Shown here in pieces: positions 1 through 6,444 of a stretch of 25,818 nt of DNA. Position 1 is the stretch's first letter. Each line of letters starts with the position of its first letter. A program made the translations under genes and the position numbers. The stretch comes from a virus. The notes beneath the pieces were generated by a model that saw only the letters and a program-made list of their open reading frames with translations, was not told the origin of the DNA and made no database searches. The stretch is from IMG/VR virus record IMGVR_UViG_3300035643_000220, positions 1 through 25,818 of that record, one strand, 5' to 3'.

Positions 1-35
1 ATGACTTGGAAAAGTTCGCATGCCACAGGCAACAT

Positions 36-110
36 CGCCACCCGCAAAAAAGGTGGCGGGGTCAGGAGAAAACAGGGCGGGGTTGCCCCAACTCCACATC
101 AAGTGGCGAT
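36..110. repeat. Inverted repeats upstream of the first gene
   Basis: The first 191 bases hold no gene I trust. CGCCACC at 36-42 pairs with GGTGGCG at 52-58 around a nine-base A-rich loop. ATCGCCAC at 34-41 can alternatively pair with GTGGCGAT at 103-110, so two mutually exclusive stems are possible. This could be a regulatory leader, a terminator of an upstream gene, or an origin-like element; nothing decides between these. Confidence 0.4.
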
Positions 111-191
111 ATCTCCAATTAATCGCTTCTTCGCGGCTACTCTCCTTTTTTTGTCTAATTCGGAGGTAGCCGGTCTTGGGTTTCCATTGCC

Positions 192-1088
192 TTGTATGGC
201 GTGAAATCGAGAGAAGATGATGATCTTTTGGCTGGAGCCCATCGAAGTAAAAACTTGCGGTCTTCAAAGTACAAAGTAAAATTTGACACCAGTACTGTCC
301 GCACATGGGTTCTTCCGTTACTAAGGCGTATCGAGGCTGGCGATTATCCGACCAAGGCTGGCCGCATCATAGGGCTGAGCCGTCAGCATACCTGGTACTA
401 CATCAACAAGCTTGAGGAGGCTAAGCTTATCACCCGCCAGATTCGCAGCAACGTGGTCTTCTACGAGCTCACCAGTCAAAGTAAAAGCCTGCTCACGTCA
501 TGTGAGGGTCGCCTGTTCCCGAGAGAGCTTTATCGTTTGGACAAGTGTCAGGTCTGCTTTGGGATCGTAGCTGATGGGCTTGCTCCTAAAGATTTTAGGC
601 GTGTGGAGATGGTTAATTGGACCGCCCTGCTAGGGTCTGAATTAGGCGTTAAGGTTCGTAAGACGTCTCGCAGTTGGATCGTGCACATCGAGGTTATTCG
701 TGGGCGGAATCCGATTGAAGTTACGAACTTGGCTATGAACTTGGCGAATCGTGTCAGGGCTGCGTTGATGAGCAAGTATGGCTGCGTTCTTGGCGAGGGA
801 AAGGTTGTCAGTGGCGAGTTGGCTGTTGAGGATCCTGTGGCGAGTTTGTTCGGGCGATACTTCACTGTGCGCACGCCTAAGCGGAAGATAGACCACAGCT
901 GGACCGTTGGCGAATTGGAGCATTTGCAGAAGGACGCTGTGATCGAGTATTTGCAGATGCCCGAACGCGTGAAGAGCGTTGAGTCTAAGCTTAACAGGCT
1001 TACTGCGGTGCTCGAGAAATTTGTGAATTTTGAAGAAGAGAAGCTTTTGCCTGAGGGCCAGAGGAGCATGAAAGACTATGTCAGCTGA
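192..1088 (+). CDS. Winged-helix DNA-binding protein, putative virus regulator
   Basis: 298 residues. Residues about 35-95 read as a winged helix-turn-helix: a helix pair around KAGRIIGLSRQHTWYYINKL, then the turn KLITRQ and a hairpin ending in VVFYELT. The middle (about 115-225) is mixed alpha/beta and unknown to me; the last 45 residues are charged and likely a coiled coil. The start is TTG at 192 or GTG at 201; an in-frame stop at 156 excludes anything earlier, and GGAGGT at 162-167 is too far for a normal ribosome binding site. It overlaps the next gene by 11 bases, so the two are probably cotranscribed. As the leftmost gene of the virus-like block it could be a regulator or a replication initiator; the sequence only supports DNA binding. 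Confidence 0.7.
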   Translation: MYGVKSREDDDLLAGAHRSKNLRSSKYKVKFDTSTVRTWVLPLLRRIEAGDYPTKAGRIIGLSRQHTWYYINKLEEAKLITRQIRSNVVFYELTSQSKSLLTSCEGRLFPRELYRLDKCQVCFGIVADGLAPKDFRRVEMVNWTALLGSELGVKVRKTSRSWIVHIEVIRGRNPIEVTNLAMNLANRVRAALMSKYGCVLGEGKVVSGELAVEDPVASLFGRYFTVRTPKRKIDHSWTVGELEHLQKDAVIEYLQMPERVKSVESKLNRLTAVLEKFVNFEEEKLLPEGQRSMKDYVS

Positions 1089-1479
1089 TGTCTTGCCGAA
1101 TGTTGAGCCTACTTCTTTTGAGTTTGTTGATGGTAATTTGTATTATCTTCCGCCTGAAGGTGGACAGTACAGGATTACTCAAGCGATTATTGTTGCTAAT
1201 GGAACTCGTGATTTATGCATAGCATCCAAGGGACCTAGAGCTAATGATGTCAATGTAGCGAAGATTTCTGAAACTGAAAAGGATAAAGTGCTCTGGATTC
1301 CGAAGGGTGACATTTTATGGCTTACATTGGACAGAGCATACAATGGTTCCTTTTCGATGATTCTGGATTTGAAAGGCGATCCAGCACTTGCGAAAATGCT
1401 GACGACAATACTTCGTAAGTTCAATTCTTGCGAGAAAGGTGAAGATTTCGATATGTACGCTGGAGGATCTTGGGTGTGA
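1078..1479 (+). CDS. Hypothetical protein
   Basis: 133 residues, unrecognised. The start ATG lies inside the end of the winged-helix gene, with GAGGAG at 1061-1066 as ribosome binding site, which points to translational coupling. The sequence is soluble and beta-rich in the first two thirds (alternating hydrophobics around NLYYLP, ITQAIIVANG and DILWLTLD), followed by a short helical stretch near ALAKMLTTILRKF. No metal-binding or catalytic motif is evident. It is probably a small accessory protein of the same operon. The low GC third positions match the neighbouring virus genes. Confidence 0.6.
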   Translation: MSADVLPNVEPTSFEFVDGNLYYLPPEGGQYRITQAIIVANGTRDLCIASKGPRANDVNVAKISETEKDKVLWIPKGDILWLTLDRAYNGSFSMILDLKGDPALAKMLTTILRKFNSCEKGEDFDMYAGGSWV

Positions 1480-1481
1480 TT

Positions 1482-1538
1482 ATGTCAGCTAATTGTTGCA
1501 CATCAGCCTATTTGGAGCCAAATATGGTGGGTGTCTGA
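1482..1538 (+). CDS. Possible micro-ORF (18 residues)
   Basis: ATG two bases after the preceding stop, ending in TGA that overlaps the ATG of the next small frame (TGATG at 1536-1540). The peptide begins MSANCC. The tight stop-start arrangement is the only support; there is no strong ribosome binding site at the right distance. Confidence 0.2.
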   Translation: MSANCCTSAYLEPNMVGV

Positions 1539-1645
1539 TGCTAAAAGTTTGTTCTGGTATCGAGTTTCTGGATTGTTTGAATTCGGAGGGTTTATGGAGT
1601 GAGCTTGCGGACTTTAACGAGGAAGACGAAGGTTCAGTTATTTAG
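1538..1645 (+). CDS. Possible small ORF (35 residues)
   Basis: Starts at the ATG within TGATG at 1536-1540 and encodes an acidic peptide (MLKVCSGIEFLDCL, ending in a Glu/Asp-rich tail). It overlaps the start of the next, better supported gene at 1599. It may be translated by coupling, or may be chance. A strain comparison for synonymous change would decide. Confidence 0.25.
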   Translation: MLKVCSGIEFLDCLNSEGLWSELADFNEEDEGSVI

Positions 1646-2084
1646 TGTCGACCAAGATGTTTGTGAGCTCTTGTTCAGTCGTAAGCGGGCTCAGCATGCA
1701 TGTCGCTTATTCCTGGAGTTTTTGAAAGAGCATGATGGTCTTACCCGGGCTGAGTTGAATCGGTTTAGTTGGGATTTGCACGCTGGAAATATCGAGAAGG
1801 GCTTTCGTTACAGTCGCACAAGATTTTACATACAAATTCGTAAGACTTTACTAACTCTAGGCCTCGTCGCTATTGAACAGCGGTTTATTGTTGGCAGCCT
1901 GGAGCCGGATCTGGTGCCTGAGCACCGTTACCATAAACAAGTTGTGGAGAAGTATGTAGCTGTGAGGCAGCCTATTCCGAAGCGCCCTCCGGATGGCTTG
2001 AACTTGCCGAGGCTCGTGTGGAATATCTGCAGAGCATGGAACGAAGAATTTTTAGATTCAAAGAAGCAAGCGGTGGAAGAGTGA
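1599..2084 (+). CDS. Hypothetical protein, possible winged helix
   Basis: 161 residues starting at GTG with GGAGGG at 1585-1590. Residues about 30-100 are helical and basic; LTRAELNRF followed by YSRTRFYIQIRKTLLTLGLV and IEQRFIVG resembles the helix-turn-helix and wing of a winged-helix fold, but the match is weak. The C-terminal half contains a proline- and basic-rich linker (RQPIPKRPP) and a helix. The stop overlaps the GTG of the following zinc-ribbon gene (GTGA), so the two may be coupled. A small DNA-binding accessory protein is the best guess. Confidence 0.55.
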   Translation: MSLRTLTRKTKVQLFSVDQDVCELLFSRKRAQHACRLFLEFLKEHDGLTRAELNRFSWDLHAGNIEKGFRYSRTRFYIQIRKTLLTLGLVAIEQRFIVGSLEPDLVPEHRYHKQVVEKYVAVRQPIPKRPPDGLNLPRLVWNICRAWNEEFLDSKKQAVEE

Positions 2085-2342
2085 CAAACAAGAAACAGCC
2101 AAGAGTAAAATGCAATCTCTGCGGAAAAGATGAAATTGAAGATCACTGCGAAACGCTGACGCTGGAACCATCACTAGTTGATGGAGTAAGAATGATTGCG
2201 AACAAGTTTCCTGATGTTGATTTAGAAAGTTTCCTGAAGAAGAATACGGGGAATATCGTGACCAAGTGCCTGAAAATAGTGGCTGGGAATGGCTTGTCTG
2301 CAGAAAGTGCCAGCGGAAGCTAGCTAAAGACGTTCTTACTTG
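2081..2342 (+). pseudogene. Zinc-ribbon protein broken by a frameshift
   Basis: Starts at GTG 2081, overlapping the preceding stop. The first frame gives KCNLCGKDEIEDHC (a CxxC knuckle) and runs open to a stop at 2323. However, another frame, open from 2221 to TGA at 2340-2342, continues with FPEEEYGEYRDQVPENSG, WEWLV and CRKCQRK, which supplies the second CxxC expected of a zinc ribbon and looks far more protein-like than the tail of the first frame. The frame change must fall between about 2219 and 2240. I read this as one gene of about 85 residues with a frameshift (mutation or assembly error). No canonical slippery heptamer is present at the junction. Confidence 0.55.
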
Positions 2343-2496
2343 AGAATGGCTACTTGACTCTTATCATTCTGCAGTCAATGGAGAAAAGAGAGAAGCTGAA
2401 AAATGGGTGAAGCTTGGAGCGCGCTATGAGCTAAAGGTTGAATCAAACGTTCTTCCACAAGAGATAAGAACGCAGAATCTGATAGCATTCTATTGA
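2343..2496 (+). pseudogene. In-frame remnant after a stop codon
   Basis: Directly after the TGA at 2340-2342 the same frame stays open for about 50 codons (EWLLDSYHSAVNGEKREAEK, then KWVKLGARYELK) to TGA at 2494-2496. There is no credible start codon near its beginning, while the composition is protein-like. It looks like the C-terminal part of the broken gene upstream, cut off by an acquired stop. Confidence 0.35.
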
Positions 2497-2513
2497 TAAG
2501 CTGATGTGGAGAG

Positions 2514-3011
2514 GTGTTCTTGGCATCTCTAGAGCGTGATCGTGTTCCGCCTGCTCGTCCTATCTCTACTGGATACGTAGACCTTGACAAGCTATTGGGT
2601 GGCGGTTTACCTCCGAACTTGGCAGTAGCGTTAACGTCTCCTGCTTGCAACGAGAGAGATCTACTAGTTAGAGGCTTTCTTGAAACAGGAGCAAGAAATG
2701 GCGAAGTCACATTCTACGTGACGATAGACCCAGGCACCGCAAAGCTTTCTGCAGAAGAGTTTCCCGCAAACTTTCACCTATTCGTATGCAACCCTCAAGC
2801 GGACACAATCGTGGAGGATTTGCCCAATGTTCTCAAGCTCAAGGGAGTGGAAAACCTCACCGACGTTAGCATGGCCTTGACTTCAGCGATCCGCAAACTC
2901 GATCCCTTCGACCAAGGCCGCGAGAAGAATCTGCCTAGGCCTTGTTTCAGACATCCTTCTGCAGCACCATGCGGTTCAAACGAGAAAATGGCTTGCTGGG
3001 CTTATTCCTGA
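2514..3011 (+). CDS. KaiC/RAD55-like domain, N-terminal part of a frameshifted gene
   Basis: Starts at GTG 2514 or more likely TTG 2520, with GGAGAGGTG just upstream. Residues about 15-140 resemble the RecA-fold KaiC/RAD55-like domain of archaeal signalling proteins: TGYVDLDKLLGGGLP, ERDLLVRGFLE, VTFYVTIDPG, HLFVCNPQADT and LKGVENLTDVSMALTSAI. No GxxxxGK(S/T) P-loop is visible, so ATPase activity is doubtful. From about codon 136 (base ~2920) this frame turns into non-protein-like sequence, while the +1 frame continues the domain (ARRICLGLVSDILLQHHAVQ, WLAGLIPELKSAGFTTLGVL) straight into the next entry. The two were therefore one gene. GC content is visibly higher than in the virus genes, as in the downstream part. 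Confidence 0.6.
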   Translation: MFLASLERDRVPPARPISTGYVDLDKLLGGGLPPNLAVALTSPACNERDLLVRGFLETGARNGEVTFYVTIDPGTAKLSAEEFPANFHLFVCNPQADTIVEDLPNVLKLKGVENLTDVSMALTSAIRKLDPFDQGREKNLPRPCFRHPSAAPCGSNEKMACWAYS

Positions 3012-3045
3012 ACTGAAGTCAGCGGGATTCACAACTCTGGGAGTA

Positions 3046-4665
3046 TTGGATTCTCGCATTCACCCTTCAGAGGAGCTCTATGCGATTCTCGGGCTTTTCG
3101 ACGGAGAAATCATCATCTTCGAGAAAGAAGGCGAGAAGGGCGGAGGGAAATACTTGAAGATCAACAAGATGAGCAACCAGAAGTATCTAGAAGACGAGCT
3201 GCCTCTGAAAAGAGAAGAGGAAGTAAAGCCGCAAGGATCGGCGATTGGGCAGGTCGTTCTCGATAAGCATCGGATCGCAGTGTTGCCCTTTGTCAGCATG
3301 AGCCCCGACCCCAACGATGAGTACTTCGCCGACGGCATGACGGAGGAAATCATCTCCACTGTGTCTGGGATCAGCGGGCTCGATGTCATTTCAAGAACCT
3401 CTATCATGCGCTACAAGAAGACAGAGAAGGCAGTGGAGGAGATTGGAAGGGAACTCAAGGCCGGCTCTCTCCTCGAGGGGAGCTTCAGGAAAGCGGGGAA
3501 CAGGATCCGAGTCACCACGCAACTCATCGACGTCGCAGCGGACAGACACCTGTGGGCGCAGAACTACGACAGAAACTTGGACGACATATTCGAGGTCCAG
3601 AGCGACGTGGCGAAGCAAGTTGCGGAGGCTCTGCGAGTCCGGATACTGTCCTCAGAGAAAGAGCGCGTGGAAAAGAAGCCTACGGAGAGCACGGCCGCCT
3701 ACACCCTCTACCTTAGGGGAAGGAGCCTCTGGAACAAGCGAGACCGAGAGAACCTCAAGAAGGCGATGGAATACTTCGAGCTCTCCGTGCACGAGGACCC
3801 TGGCTTCGCCCTCGGCTACGTCGGACAGGCAGACTGCGCAGTCCTGCTCCGAGGCACTTGGGACGTAGACCGAGAAGAGAACCTGGCGAAAGCCAAGGCG
3901 ATGCTGGAGAAGGCCCTGCAGCTCGACCCGGCGCTGGCCGAGGCGCACGCAACCTTGGGAATGGTCTGCTATGATGAGTACGACCTCCGCAGGGCCGAGG
4001 AGGAGTTCAGGAGGGCGATCGAACTGAAGCCGAGCTACGCGACGACCCACCAGTGGTACTCCATTCTCTTGCGCTCAGAGCTGAGGTGGGACGAAGGCCT
4101 GAAGGAGATAGAGAAGGCAGTCGAGCTGGACCCCCTCTCGGGAGTAATCATCCACAACCTCGGGGGATACTACTTGACAAGGAGGGATTTCAGCAAGGCT
4201 GCCGAGAAGCTCAAGATTGCGGTCGAACTGGGGTTTGAGGGCGCTCATTATAGCCTATTCTGGGCCTACGGGATGATGAAGATGTACGACGAGATGGAGA
4301 AGGAAGCGGAGGCCGACGCAAGATTGTGTAGCGCGCGCGACATCTTTCCCCGCATTAGGACCCTTCACGATGTGTCCAGGGCATACTTCAAGGGTGATAA
4401 GGAGACCGTCAGGAGGCTCCTCCCCGAACTTGAGGCCTATCCCAAGGAGACCAGCGCGCTGGCAACCGAAATCGCTGATTTTCATTTCTTCTTGGATGAC
4501 GTCGACAAGGGCTTCGAGTGGCTCGAACGGGCATACTCCAAGAGAGAAAACTATCTTTTGGGCATTCAGTTGGATCGGGATCTGGACGGGGTCCGCACTG
4601 ACCCGAGGTACCTTGACCTGCTGAAGAGACTAGGATTGGACCAGACTGCACATCCGACAAGCTAG
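3046..4665 (+). CDS. TolB-like + TPR protein, C-terminal part of the frameshifted gene
   Basis: 539 residues from TTG 3046, though the frame is open back to about 2886 and continues the KaiC-like domain. Residues 1-60 finish that domain (LYAILGLFDGEIIIFEKE). Residues 75-205 are a TolB-amino-terminal-like (FlgO-like) domain as found next to bacterial adenylate cyclases: RIAVLPFVSMSPDPNDEYFA, DGMTEEII, VISRTS, YLLEGS-type SLLEGSFRKAGNRIRVT and LWAQNYDR. Residues 215-430 are tetratricopeptide repeats (AYTLYLRGR, YFELSVHEDPGFA, LDPALAEAHATLG, LKPSYATTHQWYS, LDPLSGVIIHNLG). It is probably a soluble scaffold or signalling protein, not a virion part. High GC third positions and the unrelated function suggest capture of a host gene, or a host segment inside the window. 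Confidence 0.75.
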   Translation: MDSRIHPSEELYAILGLFDGEIIIFEKEGEKGGGKYLKINKMSNQKYLEDELPLKREEEVKPQGSAIGQVVLDKHRIAVLPFVSMSPDPNDEYFADGMTEEIISTVSGISGLDVISRTSIMRYKKTEKAVEEIGRELKAGSLLEGSFRKAGNRIRVTTQLIDVAADRHLWAQNYDRNLDDIFEVQSDVAKQVAEALRVRILSSEKERVEKKPTESTAAYTLYLRGRSLWNKRDRENLKKAMEYFELSVHEDPGFALGYVGQADCAVLLRGTWDVDREENLAKAKAMLEKALQLDPALAEAHATLGMVCYDEYDLRRAEEEFRRAIELKPSYATTHQWYSILLRSELRWDEGLKEIEKAVELDPLSGVIIHNLGGYYLTRRDFSKAAEKLKIAVELGFEGAHYSLFWAYGMMKMYDEMEKEAEADARLCSARDIFPRIRTLHDVSRAYFKGDKETVRRLLPELEAYPKETSALATEIADFHFFLDDVDKGFEWLERAYSKRENYLLGIQLDRDLDGVRTDPRYLDLLKRLGLDQTAHPTS

Positions 4666-4724
4666 GGCGCTTAGCATATACTCAGTAAGCTTGGCCAGGC
4701 TGCCTCTTCTTTGGGACGGACGCG

Positions 4725-5060
4725 CTATATGACTATTTTTCTTGGGTCGAGGTGATATCTGTATCTCATGCTGTTATGGTCGACTCTTGTGATTAGGAAA
4801 TCGCCGAGTCTGTGTAGCTGGGAATGATTGATCTTCGGGATTAAGTATCTCAGGTGATTGATGCTGACTCCTCTTATGCCTTCTTCTTCTTGGTAGACGT
4901 ATAGGGCGGTGACTATCTCCACGCTCCTGAGATTCACGTATGGAGTCCGCTTTCTGACGTTCTCCTCAACGCTTGTCCTCCAAACGCTGTTCTTCATTAG
5001 CGAAGTAAACCTATCAACGATTACTCGTGGGGGAGGACCGATCAAATTGCCTCTTTTCAA
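4725..5060 (-). CDS. Hypothetical protein cotranscribed with the RHH regulator
   Basis: 111 residues on the minus strand; the TTG start overlaps the stop of the ribbon-helix-helix gene (TTGA), so it is translationally coupled. N-terminal half is basic (MKRGNLIGPPPR, RKRTPYVNLR). The C-terminal half, VEIVTALYVYQEEEGIRGVS followed by INHLRYLI, SQLHRLGDFLIT and YRYHLDP, resembles a winged helix with a final hairpin. Pairing of a small RHH protein with a second DNA-binding-like protein suggests a two-component repressor, though a toxin-antitoxin-like pair cannot be excluded from sequence. It ends about 60 bases from the convergent TPR gene. Confidence 0.6.
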   Translation of the reverse strand: MKRGNLIGPPPRVIVDRFTSLMKNSVWRTSVEENVRKRTPYVNLRSVEIVTALYVYQEEEGIRGVSINHLRYLIPKINHSQLHRLGDFLITRVDHNSMRYRYHLDPRKIVI

Positions 5061-5224
5061 AACTGCGCCTCCGAAGAGTGCCTTCTCTGAGTTCTGTGAT
5101 TTTCCAGAACTAGTTTTATGTATGAGTTGAGGCTTCTGCCCTCTTTGTCAGCTTCTTGTCTGAGCCATTTGGCAAGATCGTTTGGGAGATAGAGGTTTAG
5201 GCGGGATGCTGACAAGCGGATCAA
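5057..5224 (-). CDS. Ribbon-helix-helix (Arc/CopG-like) regulator
   Basis: 55 residues. TTG start at 5224 reading LIRLSASRLNLYLPNDLA: the strand SRLNLYLP is the DNA-binding ribbon, followed by helix A (NDLAKWLRQEADKEG), the turn, and helix B (SLNSYIKLVLENH), the exact plan and length of Arc/CopG/MetJ-type proteins that bind DNA as dimers. The tail is basic and polar (RTQRRHSSEAQF). There is little room for a ribosome binding site; an AT-rich TATA-like stretch lies about 20-25 bases upstream of the start, so the message may be leaderless. An array of GTTTAAAC boxes lies directly upstream, suggesting autoregulation. The stop overlaps the next gene's start. Confidence 0.8.
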   Translation of the reverse strand: MIRLSASRLNLYLPNDLAKWLRQEADKEGRSLNSYIKLVLENHRTQRRHSSEAQF

Positions 5225-5237
5225 TCCTATTGGGAGC

Positions 5238-5282
5238 GTTTAAAATTTAAACATTGTTAAACAGATTTAAACAGTGTTTAGC
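5238..5282. promoter_or_regulatory. Phased GTTTAAAC operator array
   Basis: A perfect palindrome GTTTAAA-A-TTTAAAC spans 5238-5252. Related boxes begin at 5246 (TTTAAAC), 5256 (GTTAAAC), 5266 (TTTAAAC) and 5276 (GTTTAGC), exactly 10 bases apart. TAAAC-AGT-GTTTA at 5268-5280 is a second palindrome. One box per helical turn is what cooperative binding of RHH dimers would need. The array lies directly upstream of the RHH gene and overlaps the 3' end of the HNH gene; its AT-rich core also looks like the TATA element. Confidence 0.65.
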
Positions 5283-5695
5283 AAAATAACTTCATTTTGG
5301 GCTTCTTTATGGGGACAAACCCCAAGAATTGATTTTGCCATATTACAGTTATAGCAAAGTACTTGGAAACCGCTTGGGTATCCATTTTTCTTGAGCCAGC
5401 GATAAAAAGCCATTGAGCCTTTATTTTTCACAACTTCTTTTCTGTGTTTCAAACCGTTACCCTCAATATGGTCAATACATAAGAACGCAAGTTCACTCTC
5501 TCCGCAGCATGCGCACTTAGGCACATCTCCACCATAGGCTCTTAGCACTGAAAGCCTCAAATCTTTATGGTGGCGATTAACGCTTTCACGAAGACGCCTA
5601 AGATATTCATTCCTAGGTTGTTTAGCGACCCACTCTCTATAATACTCTGCTTCTCGCCTTTTTCTTTCGTCAATTGATAGTGGTTTTCTACCCAT
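5267..5695 (-). CDS. HNH-type endonuclease-like protein
   Basis: 142 residues from ATG 5695. The first 45 are a very basic helix (ERKRREAEYYREW, RNEYLRRLRESVNRHHKD), likely DNA-binding. Residues 60-130 form a zinc-supported HNH finger: C61-x2-C64 (KCACCGE), the IDHIEGNG motif with D75 and H76, FYRWLKKNGYP, then C114-x2-C117 (VLCYNCN) and further C127/H129. Such proteins occur in many viruses as packaging-associated nucleases or as free-standing homing-type enzymes. It sits upstream of the RHH gene on the same strand, separated by 42 bases that hold the operator array, so the two genes may be under linked control. Nicking or cleavage activity is inferred from the family. Confidence 0.8.
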   Translation of the reverse strand: MGRKPLSIDERKRREAEYYREWVAKQPRNEYLRRLRESVNRHHKDLRLSVLRAYGGDVPKCACCGESELAFLCIDHIEGNGLKHRKEVVKNKGSMAFYRWLKKNGYPSGFQVLCYNCNMAKSILGVCPHKEAQNEVILLNTV

Positions 5696-5710
5696 CTTAG
5701 AGCTCCCAAT

Positions 5711-5786
5711 GTTTCTTTTGTTTAACTTTGTTTAAAAAGCTTCATTTGCTAGTTCCGACTCTTTTTTAACTCGTTTAAGTGTTTAG
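5711..5786. promoter_or_regulatory. Divergent control region with GTTTAA boxes
   Basis: Between the minus-strand HNH gene and the plus-strand packaging genes lie GTTTC at 5711, GTTTAAC at 5720, GTTTAAA at 5730, TTTTAAC at 5764, GTTTAAG at 5773 and GTTTAG at 5781. The box and the 9-10 base spacing match the array in front of the RHH gene. This is the likely place where the RHH protein controls both the HNH gene and the late (packaging and structural) genes; the AT-rich boxes could also overlap the TATA elements of both promoters. Confidence 0.5.
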
Positions 5787-5833
5787 TGCGCTTTTTCAGT
5801 TGCCGCCAGCGAGTGGCATGACGGTGAAGTATT

Positions 5834-6118
5834 TTGGTTCATAAAAGGAGCGTGGATAAGCTATTACTGCGACGGGTTCGCAGGATAATCTATTCGCTCA
5901 GTTATGATGACCGTGTCGTCTGCGAGACCGTGAGCAGAGTTTCTCGTGAGCAGGTCCTTGGGTTTATCGATCAGGCTGTTCAGCTTAGCGATGTGCCAGA
6001 TGTTGAGAAGGGTGAAGTTCTTGCTGATACTCGGGGAAGAGGCACGAGCCAGATGTACAAAGACCCGAAGAGCAGCAAATTCACTGTTGTACCTGTTGCT
6101 GGTAGGAGTCTTTCATAG
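5834..6118 (+). CDS. Hypothetical protein, first gene of the packaging operon
   Basis: Up to 94 residues from TTG 5834; AGGAG at 5846-5850 fits no later in-frame start well (GTG 5852 is only one base away), so the start is uncertain. The N-terminal half is basic and helical (KLLLRRVRRIIYSL), with DDRVVCETVSRVSREQVLGF reading like a helix-turn-helix region, and the C-terminal half is polar. Its TAG overlaps the GTG of the next gene. Position directly before the terminase and a possible DNA-binding helix make it one of two candidates for a small terminase subunit. Confidence 0.5.
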   Translation: MVHKRSVDKLLLRRVRRIIYSLSYDDRVVCETVSRVSREQVLGFIDQAVQLSDVPDVEKGEVLADTRGRGTSQMYKDPKSSKFTVVPVAGRSLS

Positions 6119-6444
6119 TGCTGCATGATAAAAAAAAGAATTCTTTTTTTGTTCATACGCTCAAGTTCTGTAAGCTTGTACAGAGCATAGATCCTGCTGA
6201 CTTTGCGAAGGCTCAAAGCTATTTAGCAAGAGATAAGGTGTCGCGGTTACTGGCTGCCGAGTGTTATGCGCTTGCGCTTGAGTTTAGAGAGAAGAAGCAA
6301 GAAAGACTTGCACTGCAGTATATGAAGTTGGCTGCTAAGCTTCTCGGCATGAGTCTACGGCCTAAGCGGCTGAGTGATCTGGAGAAGATCAAGGCTGCAT
6401 TGAAAGAACTTAAGGCTGAGAAGGCTCAGGAAAATGTCGAATGA
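6118..6444 (+). CDS. Hypothetical helical protein, small-terminase candidate
   Basis: 108 residues from GTG 6118 with AGGAG at 6104-6108. Almost wholly helical: SIDPADFAKAQSYLA, LLAAECYALALEFREKKQER, ALQYMKLAAKLLGM and a Lys/Glu-rich C-terminal helix. Lies immediately upstream of, and overlaps by 11 bases, the large terminase gene, the usual place for a small terminase. No helix-turn-helix is clear, so the assignment rests on position. The first codons run through an A8 tract and a perfect palindrome (6131-6150), which is odd for a coding start. Confidence 0.55.
   Translation: MLHDKKKNSFFVHTLKFCKLVQSIDPADFAKAQSYLARDKVSRLLAAECYALALEFREKKQERLALQYMKLAAKLLGMSLRPKRLSDLEKIKAALKELKAEKAQENVE
6131..6150. 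repeat. Perfect 20-base palindrome A7-GAATTC-T7
   Basis: Seven A, GAATTC, seven T, with an extra A at 6130. It lies at codons 5-11 of the gene before the large terminase. The T7 half could act as an archaeal-type termination or attenuation signal just ahead of the packaging genes, and the A8/T7 runs are slippage-prone. It may also be a bent-DNA site. Confidence 0.6.

Noticed and set aside
1-204. Open frame from the first base (67 codons)
   Set aside because: Low-complexity, GC-stem-rich sequence with no protein-like pattern, no visible upstream signals, and overlap with the hairpins; probably a chance frame.
548-1069. Long minus-strand open frame opposite the first gene
   Set aside because: Antisense shadow of the winged-helix gene; Ser/Arg-rich translation without fold-like pattern.
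5241-5280. CRISPR-like short repeats
   Set aside because: Boxes of 7 bases at a 10-base period are far too short and close for CRISPR; they fit operators for the neighbouring RHH protein.
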